Shown in pieces: positions 33,671-41,802 of a DNA stretch of 64,000 bases (position 1 is its first letter; the number at the start of each line of letters is the position of its first letter). The translations under genes were made by a program, and so were the position numbers. Under the pieces are notes generated by a model, which ran no database searches, was not told the DNA's origin, and saw nothing but the letters and a program-made list of their open reading frames with translations. Source of the DNA: PLanc-01 sp035342095 (GTDB lineage Bacteria > Planctomycetota > Phycisphaerae > Sedimentisphaerales > Anaerobacaceae); NCBI GenBank assembly GCA_035342095.1, contig DAOQWL010000010.1, positions 1-64,000 of the forward strand. Reading direction: 5' to 3'.

Positions 33671-34815
33671 GGATTCCCGTTGGGCGAGAAAGCCGCCAGG
33701 CGGGGGATCGCCTTGCAGGCCATGTCGAAGAAGTACTTGTCCTTCTCTACCCCCATACTGTCGTAGCCCAGCGATTCCGCGGCAGCCAGTGTGGAACCCG
33801 CGCCAGCAAACGGATCGAGAACCACTCCTCTCCCCAACGGCAGTACGGCACGCACTACCTTGCGAAGAAAAGCCTGGGGTTTGAGACTTGGATGCGGGGC
33901 AAGGCTTCGTTCACTGCTCCGCGTCGGAGCGGATTCGATCACGTCCCCAAAGGGCTTGTCTCTGCACGGACGACGGAGTCCGCCCGTGCCCCATTTCCGG
34001 AGATTGTCCTGGACCCGGCCCTCCAGGGGTCTGCGGTACAGGACCCAGGGCTCCCACATGGAGCGTGGCATCACGCTGATATCCGGGAACATCTCATGTG
34101 CCGACTTCGGGCGGTCGCCCCCTCGCATGGTCATGGTCAGGCGAATGATCTCGCCTCGTCGCTCCAGACCTGCTTCGGCCAGCGATCCCGAGACAAGGTA
34201 CGAGAGAAGAGGGTTCGACGCCACAACGACGTGCGCACCAGGCACGAGTTTGGGCAAGAGCAGTCGCCCCCACAGGGTGAAGAACGTCCGAATATAGTCG
34301 AGCTGCTCGCCGGTGAGCGTGGTGAACCTCGGCAGCGGCGACCTCATGTGTCCATCGAACGAAGGGGGAATCCTCCAAACTCCGCCTTTGCCGTCGCGCA
34401 GCTTCGCCTGCTGTTCCTCGCTGTATTCGTGGAGTCCATACGGCGGGTCCGTCACAACCGCGTGAACCGAATGATCCGCGAGTTGCCCCACCCACTCGAA
34501 ACAATCCGCGTGAAAGAGCAGCGTCTTTCCAAAACGGAAAGGCTCGCGTCTCGTCTGCATTTCCGGGCGTTCCTGTACAGCGGCGCCGGTCGGCGTGTTC
34601 CGGACCATGTATCGCCCTCGACCCTCCTTCGCAAACACTGCCGGGGTGTTCAAACGCAGATACGAGCGAATCGAAGAGGTCGGAGTGTCTCCAATCACAT
34701 GGCAGACCCGTTCTTCTATTTCCTTTACGGAAAGCGGGCGTCCTGATATGGACAGGACTTGGAGAATCGCATCGCGAACGCGCCCAGGTGCATACCTTGT
34801 CTGTCCTTCATTCAT
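33667..34815 (-). CDS. Type II DNA methyltransferase, beta class (N6-adenine or N4-cytosine)
   Basis: The 382-residue product begins with a winged-helix domain (about 8-72: ILQVLSISGRPLSVKEIEERV ... GRYMV), similar to HARE-HTH modules found in restriction proteins. The catalytic motif DPPY is at 123-126 and the SAM-binding motif DPFAGAGST at 334-342. The order (catalytic before SAM site) defines the beta class. The long stretch between them holds the presumed target-recognition region. It protects DNA against the convergent endonuclease. The frame is open to 34995, but the N-terminal extra residues lack domain features; the ATG at 34815, preceded by GGGGAT, is preferred. Confidence 0.82.
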   Translation of the reverse strand: MNEGQTRYAPGRVRDAILQVLSISGRPLSVKEIEERVCHVIGDTPTSSIRSYLRLNTPAVFAKEGRGRYMVRNTPTGAAVQERPEMQTRREPFRFGKTLLFHADCFEWVGQLADHSVHAVVTDPPYGLHEYSEEQQAKLRDGKGGVWRIPPSFDGHMRSPLPRFTTLTGEQLDYIRTFFTLWGRLLLPKLVPGAHVVVASNPLLSYLVSGSLAEAGLERRGEIIRLTMTMRGGDRPKSAHEMFPDISVMPRSMWEPWVLYRRPLEGRVQDNLRKWGTGGLRRPCRDKPFGDVIESAPTRSSERSLAPHPSLKPQAFLRKVVRAVLPLGRGVVLDPFAGAGSTLAAAESLGYDSMGVEKDKYFFDMACKAIPRLAAFSPNGNP

Positions 34816-35252
34816 GATCCCCAGAATAGACGTCTGGACGTCTCCTGTCAATGGGGATTCCAACAGCGAAATCCGGCGGGGAGCAGATCTCTCCCGGCCT
34901 TCTTCGACTCGGATGGGGGTTTCTTGGCCATAGTCCACCAGGGTAGGCCCCGCGGGATAATTTGCAGGCGTCGGGTTTTCGTCCGTCCCGCCCACCGCAA
35001 GGACCTCAAGAACCTCAAACTCCCGAACTTGGGGTCCTTGACACCCTTGATGCCCTTGACCGACCTGCCGGCACTTCCCAAGAACGTCAAGAAGGCCAAG
35101 ATCGTCAAGATCGCCAAGTTCTTGTATTTGGCTGCCTTGACCGCCTTGACTGCCTTGGCGATCTTGGGCGACTGCCTCTCGGGAACATCGCGACCAGCGG
35201 AGGGTGGACCGGCGCTCTTGCCTTTTGCCGGGCGGGCGGATAGACTGATCCT
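34816..35252. other. Gene-free stretch with right-hand repeat block
   Basis: If the methyltransferase starts at 34815, these 437 bases hold no gene. The open frames across them consist of repeat-derived residues. The region contains the repeat block at 34996-35170 and leads into aroG. Confidence 0.5.
34996..35170. repeat. CAAG-type 9-bp-period repeat block, right of the restriction-modification genes
   Basis: Module B-like units come first (CAAGGACCTCAAGAACCTCA, then TTGGGGTCCTTGACACCCTT). Module A follows (35077-35170), with AAGATCGTCAAGATCGCCAA, the centre TTGTATTTGGCTGC and CTTGACCGC/CTTGACTGC/CTTGGCGAT. Module A lies in the same orientation as the left copy, with one extra 9-mer. Confidence 0.7.
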
Positions 35253-36353
35253 ATGACCGAACAACTGAAGAGGCTCAACAAGGACATCACGCCCATCGAC
35301 CGGTGGCTGCCGCACGACCGGGTGCCTTGGGTGATTGCGGGACCGTGCAGCGCCGAGTCGGCCGAGCAGATGCTCTCGACCGCCCGAGGACTGGTGAAGT
35401 CGCCGCACGTGAAGGCCTTCCGCGCGGGGATCTGGAAGCCGCGAACCCGTCCGAACTCGTTCGAGGGGATCGGCGAGGCGGGTCTCGACTGGCTCAGTCG
35501 CGTCAAGGCCGAGACCGGCCTGCTCACCGCCACCGAGGTGGCGAACAAGACCCACGTCGAGCTGTGCATCGAGCACGGGGTGGACATCCTCTGGGTCGGC
35601 GCCAGGACGACGGTCAGCCCGTTCGCGGTGCAGGAAATCGCGGACGCCCTCCGCGGCACGGACATCCCGGTCTTCGTGAAGAACCCGATCAATCCCGAGC
35701 TGGGCCTGTGGCTCGGCGCTATCGAGCGTCTCTACGACGCGGGCATCCGCAAGCTCGGCGCGATCCATCGGGGCTTTTCCACCTATGTCGAGATGCAGTT
35801 CCGCAACGACCCGAAGTGGCAGATCCCCATCGAACTGAAGCGCCTGCTGCCGGACCTGCCGCTGATCTGCGATCCGAGTCACATCTCGGGCAGTCGGGCG
35901 TTCATTGAGCCCCTCTCGCAGATGGCGATGGATATCGGCATCCAGGGCCTGATCATCGAGTCGCACATCGATCCGGACCGCGCCCTGAGCGACGCGAAAC
36001 AGCAGGTCACGCCGGAGGAGCTGTGTCGAATCCTGGACCGGCTCAAGGCCCGCGACAGCACGATCACCGACCGCGACGTGAAACGCCAGATCGGCAGGCT
36101 CCGCGCCGAGATCAGCCAGGTGGACGCCAGGATCATCCAAGACCTCGCGGAGCGGATGAAGTGGGTCGAGGAGATCGGCCGGCTCAAGCACGAGCACAGC
36201 ATCCCGGTCCTGCAGATCACCCGCTGGGACAATCTGCTCGAGGAGCACCTGGCCCGCGCCCAGAAGGCCGGCCTGGACCCTGAGTTCATCAAGGCCCTCT
36301 TCGAGTTGATCCACGCCCAGGCGGTCAAACGACAGTTGCAGGACTCGCCATAG
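35253..36353 (+). CDS. Bifunctional DAHP synthase / chorismate mutase
   Basis: The 366-residue fusion joins two shikimate-pathway activities. Residues about 20-270 are a DAHP synthase of the KDO8P-synthase-like type (WVIAGPCSAES, AFRAGIWKPRTRPNSFEG, VWVGAR-type strand, GAIHRGFS, CDPSHISG metal site). Residues about 280-360 are an AroQ-type chorismate mutase (IGRLRAEISQVDARIIQDLAERMKWVEEIGRLK). The first enzyme condenses PEP and erythrose-4-phosphate; the mutase feeds prephenate for phenylalanine/tyrosine. The fusion allows prephenate or chorismate feedback, as described in Bacteroidota. No strong ribosome-binding site is seen. It is flanked by a repeat block upstream. Confidence 0.93.
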   Translation: MTEQLKRLNKDITPIDRWLPHDRVPWVIAGPCSAESAEQMLSTARGLVKSPHVKAFRAGIWKPRTRPNSFEGIGEAGLDWLSRVKAETGLLTATEVANKTHVELCIEHGVDILWVGARTTVSPFAVQEIADALRGTDIPVFVKNPINPELGLWLGAIERLYDAGIRKLGAIHRGFSTYVEMQFRNDPKWQIPIELKRLLPDLPLICDPSHISGSRAFIEPLSQMAMDIGIQGLIIESHIDPDRALSDAKQQVTPEELCRILDRLKARDSTITDRDVKRQIGRLRAEISQVDARIIQDLAERMKWVEEIGRLKHEHSIPVLQITRWDNLLEEHLARAQKAGLDPEFIKALFELIHAQAVKRQLQDSP

Positions 36354-36619
36354 ACGCACACGACGCCGGTCCCGTGCCACAGGTCGTGCCTGGTCCCCCG
36401 CCTTGTCATTCCCGCGGAGCCGGGAATCCATTCCCCCAGTCGCGCCCAAGCTCGTCGCCATGCCATTCCTGCGGACCGGATGTCATCGGATTCTGTGCAG
36501 AACCCTGTTGCTCCCGCTCGGACTCGTGCCTCTTACCGGTAGAGAGCATTCTCGAAGAGCCTGGGCGTCCTGTGCGGACGACCGGCGGAACACGAGCCCA
36601 AGGAAAGACGAGGTGAGGT
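36354..36619. other. Intergenic stretch with ATTCCCGC repeat
   Basis: Apart from the hairpin repeat at 36405-36429 nothing is seen. It precedes a possible small gene at 36620. Confidence 0.5.
36405..36429. repeat. ATTCCCGC...GCGGGAAT-type hairpin repeat
   Basis: CATTCCCGC and CCGGGAATC form a short stem. A close match lies at 42482-42506, and a shorter version at 22390-22413. Confidence 0.5.
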
Positions 36620-36757
36620 ATGGGAGTGCTGGGAAAGGTCTGGCGGTGGTGGCGAGCGTTGTGGGCGGTGGATTTCTCCTCGTCGATGGAGATCGACTCC
36701 CATCAGTGGGACAACAAAGCGGAGATCCTCCGGCGTCTGTCCAGCTCGGGCTGCTGA
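36620..36757 (+). CDS. Possible small protein of 45 residues
   Basis: An open frame of 45 codons starts at ATG 36620 behind a strong GAGGTGAGGT ribosome-binding region. The product starts with a tryptophan-rich amphipathic segment (VWRWWRALW, about 7-15) and a polar tail. A 12-bp hairpin follows about 20 bases after the stop. I do not recognise a family. The strong ribosome-binding site and following hairpin argue for a gene; the size argues for caution. Confidence 0.35.
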   Translation: MGVLGKVWRWWRALWAVDFSSSMEIDSHQWDNKAEILRRLSSSGC

Positions 36758-36779
36758 GCGAGCAGAACGAGAATGAAAA

Positions 36780-36820
36780 GGGCCGGAGCCTTTCTCCGTT
36801 CTTCATCAAGGCTCCGGCCG
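36780..36820. terminator. Strong hairpin between small ORF and sigma factor gene
   Basis: GGCCGGAGCCTT and AAGGCTCCGGCC pair perfectly over 12 bp around a 15-base loop. On the minus strand the stem is followed by CCTTTTC, so it may terminate the sigma-factor transcript; it may also end the small ORF's message. Confidence 0.55.
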
Positions 36821-36962
36821 GTGCCACTTTGATCCTCGGCTTGGCATGGGCGGCTCATTCTGACGCTCCATTGCACGCGCCTGGGGATTACCCGATGCAA
36901 TCCCTTGCAATGCGAGGCCCCCCAAGGCTGCCCGCATGGATCATCTCTGTATCTGCACTACC

Positions 36963-37553
36963 TCAGTTGGACGCCTCACAAAGCGAAGACGCGTTCCAGT
37001 CCTCGGCAAAACGACCGACGGCGGTGTGGAGGCGGCTCTTGACTGTCCCCACGGGAATCCGAAGCATCCCGGCAATCTCCGCATAGGAGAACTTGTGAAA
37101 ATAGGCCAGGATCAGGATCTCCCGCAGCTTTGCCGGCATTCGCGAGATAACCCGTTTCACCGAGGCCGCCGTCTCGTCGCGGACCAGATCGTCATAGGGC
37201 ATCCGCTCGTCGGAATCAAGCGTGTTCAGTACGTCGTCGATCGAATGCTCGTCACTGTCGAACATGCTGCCCAGGTTGGCGGAATCGACCCGCTGCATGC
37301 GGCGTAGCGCGTCCTTCGCCTTGTTCGCGGCGATGGTAAACAGCCACGGGCGGAGCGGACGCGACTGATCGAACGAATCCCGACTGATGTACAACTGCAT
37401 GAAGGTCTCCTGGAAGACGTCGTCCACCATATCCGACTGGTTCAGAAACCTCCTCAGGAACACGTATAGACTGTCCTTGTACTGCTTCACGAGCTCCTGG
37501 AAAGCCTCTTCCTCGCCCGCGGCGTAGCGTTTCAAAAGTTCCATATCGTTCAT
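36963..37553 (-). CDS. ECF-type RNA polymerase sigma factor
   Basis: The 196-residue product has sigma region 2 (about 10-80: EEEAFQELVKQYKDSLYVFLRRF, DDVFQETFMQLYI, RPWLFTIAANKAKDALRR). Region 4 (about 130-182) shows MPAKLREILILAYFHKFSYAEIAGMLRIPVGTVKSRL, the helix-turn-helix that reads the -35 element. Region 3 is absent, as in ECF sigmas. GGAAGGGGAT precedes the start; an ATG three codons later is an alternative. No anti-sigma gene is adjacent on the same strand, so the control mechanism and target promoters are unknown. Confidence 0.9.
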   Translation of the reverse strand: MNDMELLKRYAAGEEEAFQELVKQYKDSLYVFLRRFLNQSDMVDDVFQETFMQLYISRDSFDQSRPLRPWLFTIAANKAKDALRRMQRVDSANLGSMFDSDEHSIDDVLNTLDSDERMPYDDLVRDETAASVKRVISRMPAKLREILILAYFHKFSYAEIAGMLRIPVGTVKSRLHTAVGRFAEDWNASSLCEASN

Positions 37554-37971
37554 CGTATATCCCCTTCCAAAAACACACTATTCACGGGGGTAATGGTAAC
37601 AAAGACGAGAGATCAGCAAATCGGGCGATGACTGCTTCTGCTATCCGGCTCTGCACCCCTTTTGGCATCAGGGAATCCCCTACGTGACACTGGCATTTCC
37701 CCGATACCCCAAGACAGAGGGGAGAGAAGGTCGTGCCCGCACCGCTTGGCCGTCGGAAAGGGTAGTCGTACCGACCTGTCCGGTATCGGCGGTTTTCCCT
37801 TGACCTCAGGGAGGCTGTCCCGTTTAATAGAGGGCTATTTGCGGCATAGCCGGGCCGATCGGGATGCACCGGATGCCGCGGGACTTCCGTCTCGTTGGGC
37901 CGTCCGGTCCGCGGTCGCTGTCGCCCTCGGCTTCGACGCGAATGGATCCGGCAAGAGGATAGGGGACAATC
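37554..37971. other. Intergenic stretch upstream of hom
   Basis: These 418 bases contain no gene. The only feature supported is the promoter at 37800-37828. The 144-base leader that follows was searched by eye for a leader peptide or attenuator; none was convincing. Confidence 0.5.
37800..37828 (+). promoter_or_regulatory. Promoter of the hom operon
   Basis: TTGACC at 37800-37805 and TTTAAT at 37823-37828 have a 17-bp spacer. It lies 143 bases before the hom start codon. Confidence 0.55.
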
Positions 37972-39297
37972 GTGGAAGAGAAGCGTGTGCGCGTGGGACT
38001 CGTCGGGTTCGGCATCGTCGGAACCGGCGTCGCCAAGCTGATCCTGGAACAGGCGGACCCGTTCGTCCAGAAGATGGGCGTCCGCCCGGAACTGGCCTGC
38101 GTCGTCGATATGGACACGACCCGTCCGCGCCCCGTGCAACTGCCCCCCGGCGTGCTCACGAACGACCTGAACCGCCTGCTCAACGACCCGTCCATCACCA
38201 TCGGAATCGAGCTCGTCGGCGGCACCGGCATCGCCAAGGACATTGTGCTCAAGATGCTCCGCGCCGGCAAAGACGTGGTCACCGCCAACAAGGCCCTGCT
38301 GGCCAAGCACGGAGCGGAGCTGTACCAGGCCGCACGCGAGAACGGCCGGTGCATCGCCTTCGAAGCCAGTTGCGTCGGAGGCGTCCCGATCATCGGCGCC
38401 ATCCGCACCGGCCTGGCGGCCAATGAGATCTCCGCCATGTACGGCATCGTCAACGGCACCTGCAACTACATCCTGTCCAACATGAGTTCGCAGGATGAGA
38501 AGTTCTCGCAGGCGCTGGCGAAAGCCCAGAAGAAGGGCTTCGCGGAGGCCGACCCGACGCTCGACATCTCCGGCGGCGACAGCGCCCACAAGCTCGCCAT
38601 CCTCGCCTCCATCGCCTTCGGCTGCGAGATCACCCTGGACGACATCTTCGTCGAGGGCATCGAAGCGATCTCCAAGGAAGACCTGCGGTACGGACGCGAA
38701 ATGGGCTACTGCCTCAAGCTGCTCGCCATCGCCCAGAAGAACAGCCAGGGACGGATCTCGCTGCGGGTCCATCCCTCGTTCATCGCGGCCAACACCGCCC
38801 TGGCGAGGGTCGATGGCTCCTTCAACGCCCTGAGCGTCTTCGGCAGCGCCGTGGGCGAGACCCTCTACTACGGTCGCGGCGCCGGCATGATGCCGACCGC
38901 CAGCGCCGTGCTCGCGGATATCATCGACGTCGCCATCGGAAACTCGCGGACCACGTTCAACCAGTTGTATCTCAAGCCGCGAAGCGAGGTCCAGGGGATC
39001 ATCGAGCCGATCGGGGAGATCCTCACCCGGTTCTACCTCCGCGTGATGGCCAAGGACAATCCCGGCGTCGTGGCCCGCTACGGCGGGGTCCTGGGCGACC
39101 ACGACATCAGCATCTCCGGCGCCCTCCAGCACGAGGGGACCGGGCCCAACAACACGGTGCCGGTCGTGATCACCACGCACCGGACGCAGGAGAAGAACAT
39201 GACGGCCGCCCTGGCGGAACTGGCGAAGCTCGATATCATCAGCGGCAAGCCGGTGTGCGTGCGGATCGTCGATATCCCACAGGATAGAGATACATAG
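37972..39297 (+). CDS. hom: Homoserine dehydrogenase with ACT domain
   Basis: The 441-residue enzyme reduces aspartate-semialdehyde to homoserine, a shared step for threonine and methionine. NAD(P)-binding GFGIVGTGVAKLI is at the N-terminus. The catalytic domain shows VVTANKALLAKHG, ASCVGGVPIIGAIRTGL, GIVNGTCNYILS and the GGDSAHKLAILA lysine region. Residues about 350-435 form an ACT domain (FYLRVMAKDNPGVVARYGGVLGDHDISI), usually the site of threonine inhibition. It starts with GTG at 37972 after AGGGGAC. The next gene follows after 6 bases. Confidence 0.95.
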   Translation: MEEKRVRVGLVGFGIVGTGVAKLILEQADPFVQKMGVRPELACVVDMDTTRPRPVQLPPGVLTNDLNRLLNDPSITIGIELVGGTGIAKDIVLKMLRAGKDVVTANKALLAKHGAELYQAARENGRCIAFEASCVGGVPIIGAIRTGLAANEISAMYGIVNGTCNYILSNMSSQDEKFSQALAKAQKKGFAEADPTLDISGGDSAHKLAILASIAFGCEITLDDIFVEGIEAISKEDLRYGREMGYCLKLLAIAQKNSQGRISLRVHPSFIAANTALARVDGSFNALSVFGSAVGETLYYGRGAGMMPTASAVLADIIDVAIGNSRTTFNQLYLKPRSEVQGIIEPIGEILTRFYLRVMAKDNPGVVARYGGVLGDHDISISGALQHEGTGPNNTVPVVITTHRTQEKNMTAALAELAKLDIISGKPVCVRIVDIPQDRDT

Positions 39298-39303
39298 GTC
39301 GAT

Positions 39304-40491
39304 ATGTCCAAATATGTGATCATCGTCCCCGACGGGGCGGCGGACGAGCCGCTTGAACTGTTCGAGGGCAAGACGCCCCTCGAAGCGGCACACACCCCGA
39401 ACATGGACCGGATCAGCGTCGAAGGCCGCCAGGGTCTGGTGCAGACGGTGCCCGACGGGCTCGAGCCGGGCAGCGACGTCGCCCAGATGAGCCTGCTCGG
39501 GTACGACCCGCTGCGCTACTACACCGGGCGGGCGCCCATCGAAGCCGCCGCGAGGAACATCCGCCTCGGAATGGACGACTGGGTCTTCCGCTGCAATCTG
39601 GTCACCATCGCCGACGGCCTCATGGCCGACCACAGCGCCGGGCACATCTCCACGGAGGAAGGCAGCAGCCTGATCCGTGAGCTGCAAAGGCATATCAGCG
39701 ACGAGCGAATCAGCCTGCACACCGGCGTCAGCTACCGCCATCTGCTCGTCTTGCGGGGCATGGATTTCGACGTGCGGACCTATCCGCCGCACGACCATAT
39801 CGGAAAGCCGGTCGAGAAGCTCCTGCCGCGAGGCAAGGGCGCCGATCTGCTGATCCAACTGATGAACCAGTCACAGCAACTATTCGCGGGTCACGACATC
39901 AACAAGGTGCGACAGGACCTCGGGGAGAACCAGGTCAGCTCCATCTGGCTCTGGGGCCAGGGCAAGCAGGCCCGCCTGGACAGCTTCCGCAAGCGCTACG
40001 GTCTCAAAGGGACAGCAATCACCGCGGTGGATCTCGTCCGCGGACTGGCCAAGCTGGTCGGCTTCGACCTGATCACAGTGCCCGGCGCGACGGGATTCCT
40101 CGACACGAACTACGAGGGCAAGGGCCAGGCCGCGATCCAGGCGATCGATGAGTACGACCTCGTCTTCGTCCATGTGGAGGCGCCGGACGAGGCCGGACAC
40201 GAGGGCAACGCGGAAGCGAAGAAGCAAGCCATCGAGCAGGTGGACAAATACGTGGTCGGACCGGTGCTGGAGGCCCTCTCGCGTCACGAGAACTGGCGAA
40301 TCCTGGTGCTGCCGGACCATCCGACCCCGGTCAAGAGCGGCGCGCACTCGGCCGACGCGGTGCCCTTCGCGATGGCTGGAACCGGAATCACGGGAGTTCT
40401 GCACGCGGCCTTCAGCGAGAGCAACGCGGCCAAGGCGGGCCTTCGCATCGAGAAGGGCTGCGAACTGATGGAGTACTTTCTCAAGAGTTGA
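39304..40491 (+). CDS. apgM-family phosphoglycerate-mutase homologue, proposed homoserine kinase
   Basis: The 395-residue product belongs to the alkaline-phosphatase superfamily like archaeal 2,3-bisphosphoglycerate-independent mutases. It has YVIIVPDGAADEP (metal ligand Asp and nucleophile region), GLVQTVPDGLEPGSDVAQMSLLGYDP with the expected serine nucleophile, VFVHVEAPDEAGHEG and LVLPDHPTPVKSGAHSADAVP metal sites. A subgroup of this family is annotated as proposed homoserine kinase where ThrB is missing. The position between hom and lysC in one operon supports that reading over glycolysis. Direct proof is lacking, so phosphoglycerate mutase remains possible. Confidence 0.82.
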   Translation: MSKYVIIVPDGAADEPLELFEGKTPLEAAHTPNMDRISVEGRQGLVQTVPDGLEPGSDVAQMSLLGYDPLRYYTGRAPIEAAARNIRLGMDDWVFRCNLVTIADGLMADHSAGHISTEEGSSLIRELQRHISDERISLHTGVSYRHLLVLRGMDFDVRTYPPHDHIGKPVEKLLPRGKGADLLIQLMNQSQQLFAGHDINKVRQDLGENQVSSIWLWGQGKQARLDSFRKRYGLKGTAITAVDLVRGLAKLVGFDLITVPGATGFLDTNYEGKGQAAIQAIDEYDLVFVHVEAPDEAGHEGNAEAKKQAIEQVDKYVVGPVLEALSRHENWRILVLPDHPTPVKSGAHSADAVPFAMAGTGITGVLHAAFSESNAAKAGLRIEKGCELMEYFLKS

Positions 40492-40514
40492 TTTTTAAGG
40501 GTGACAAAACAACT

Positions 40515-41756
40515 ATGGCAATCATCGTTCAGAAGTTCGGCGGCCCCTCGGTGGCGAACGCAGAGAAGATCCGCCGGGCGGCCAAACGGATCATCGAGCG
40601 GATGCAGGCCGGCTTTCAGGTCTGCGTGGTCGCAGCCGCCCGAGGACAACAGATCGAGGAGCTCCTGCGGGACGCGAGGGAACTCAATCCCAATCCGCCG
40701 AAGCGGGAAATGGACCAGCTCCTGAGCACGGGCGAGCAGCAGACCATCTCGCTGCTGGCCATGGCTCTGGAGGCCATGGGCCAGAAGGCGATCAGCCTGA
40801 CCGGGACCCAGATCCACATGTTGACCGACGGCGTCTTCAGCAACGCCCAGATCAAAAGCGTCGATTCGGAGTTCATCCGGCGCGAGTTGAACGAGGGCAA
40901 GGTCGTCATCGTCGCCGGCTACCAGGGCGTCGATGAGCGAGGCAACGTCACTTCGCTCGGGCGCGGCGGGTCCGACACGAGCGCCGTGGCCCTGGCGGCG
41001 GCCCTGAAAGCCGAGGAGTGCGAGATCTTCGCCGACATGGACGGCGTCTACACCGCCGATCCGAAGGTCTTCAAGAAGGCCGCGATGCTCGACGAGATCA
41101 GTTACGACGAAATGATCGAGATGGCTGGTCTGGGCGCCGGCGTCATGCACAGCCGGTCCGTCGCCATCGGCAAACGATACAACGTCAGGATTCGAATCCG
41201 AAACAGTGAAAACGACAATCCGGGAACCATCATCACTCACGAGGTACCGCAAATGGAAGGCATATTGGTGTCGGGTGCGACAATTCAGAAGGACATGGCA
41301 AAGATCGGCATTGCGGGAATTCCGAATGTCCCCGGGACGGCCGCGAGGATCTTCGCCCGGCTGGCCGAGGCCAAGGTCGTCGTCGACGACATCATCCAGA
41401 CCGAGATCAGCCATGAGAAGGCGAACATGTCGTTCATGGTCAAGAAGTCCGACGTCGAGACCGCCCAGCAGGTGGCGAACGAGCTGAAGGCGGAACTGCC
41501 CTGCGACAGCGTCTTCGTGCGAGACGACATCGCGCTGGTCTCCGCGATCGGGGTCGGGATGCGGTCTCAGTACGGCGTGGCCGAGAGAATGTTCGGGGCC
41601 CTGGCCTTGGCCGAGGTGAACATCGACTCGATCACCACGAGCGAGATCCGGATCAGTTGTGCCGTCGGCCGACAGGACGTCGAACGGGCGCTCGAGGCGG
41701 TCTGCCTGGCGTTCGAGCTGGATCGACCCGCCCGACAGCGGACCAGGAAGAAGTGA
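40515..41756 (+). CDS. lysC: Aspartate kinase with two ACT domains
   Basis: The 413-residue enzyme phosphorylates aspartate, the first step to lysine, threonine and methionine. The kinase domain (about 1-245) contains LGRGGSDTSAVALAAAL and EIFADMDGVYTADPK. The tandem ACT region (about 265-405) carries GIPNVPGTAARIFARLAEAKVVVDDIIQ and GVAERMFGALALAEVNIDSITTSEIRIS. The usual KFGGTSV motif reads KFGGPSV here, with proline replacing threonine. The length and ACT layout match the usual alpha-type enzyme. The ATG at 40515 is preceded by AAGGGTG; it starts 23 bases after the preceding gene and completes the aspartate-pathway operon. Confidence 0.95.
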   Translation: MAIIVQKFGGPSVANAEKIRRAAKRIIERMQAGFQVCVVAAARGQQIEELLRDARELNPNPPKREMDQLLSTGEQQTISLLAMALEAMGQKAISLTGTQIHMLTDGVFSNAQIKSVDSEFIRRELNEGKVVIVAGYQGVDERGNVTSLGRGGSDTSAVALAAALKAEECEIFADMDGVYTADPKVFKKAAMLDEISYDEMIEMAGLGAGVMHSRSVAIGKRYNVRIRIRNSENDNPGTIITHEVPQMEGILVSGATIQKDMAKIGIAGIPNVPGTAARIFARLAEAKVVVDDIIQTEISHEKANMSFMVKKSDVETAQQVANELKAELPCDSVFVRDDIALVSAIGVGMRSQYGVAERMFGALALAEVNIDSITTSEIRISCAVGRQDVERALEAVCLAFELDRPARQRTRKK

Positions 41757-41802
41757 CCGGGACTCCACGGAGTTGGCTCGCAGACGAACAAGCCGACGCG
41801 CG

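Noticed and set aside
34759..35256. Frame of 165 codons reading through the right repeat block, with hydrophobic LAALTALTALAILG
   Set aside because: The residues come from the 9-bp repeats, which keep any frame open; no ribosome-binding site and no conservation between the two repeat blocks as protein.
36403..37086. Frame of 227 codons between aroG and the sigma factor
   Set aside because: It runs through a hairpin repeat and into the opposite sigma-factor gene, with no motif; the short frame at 36620 in another register has a better start.
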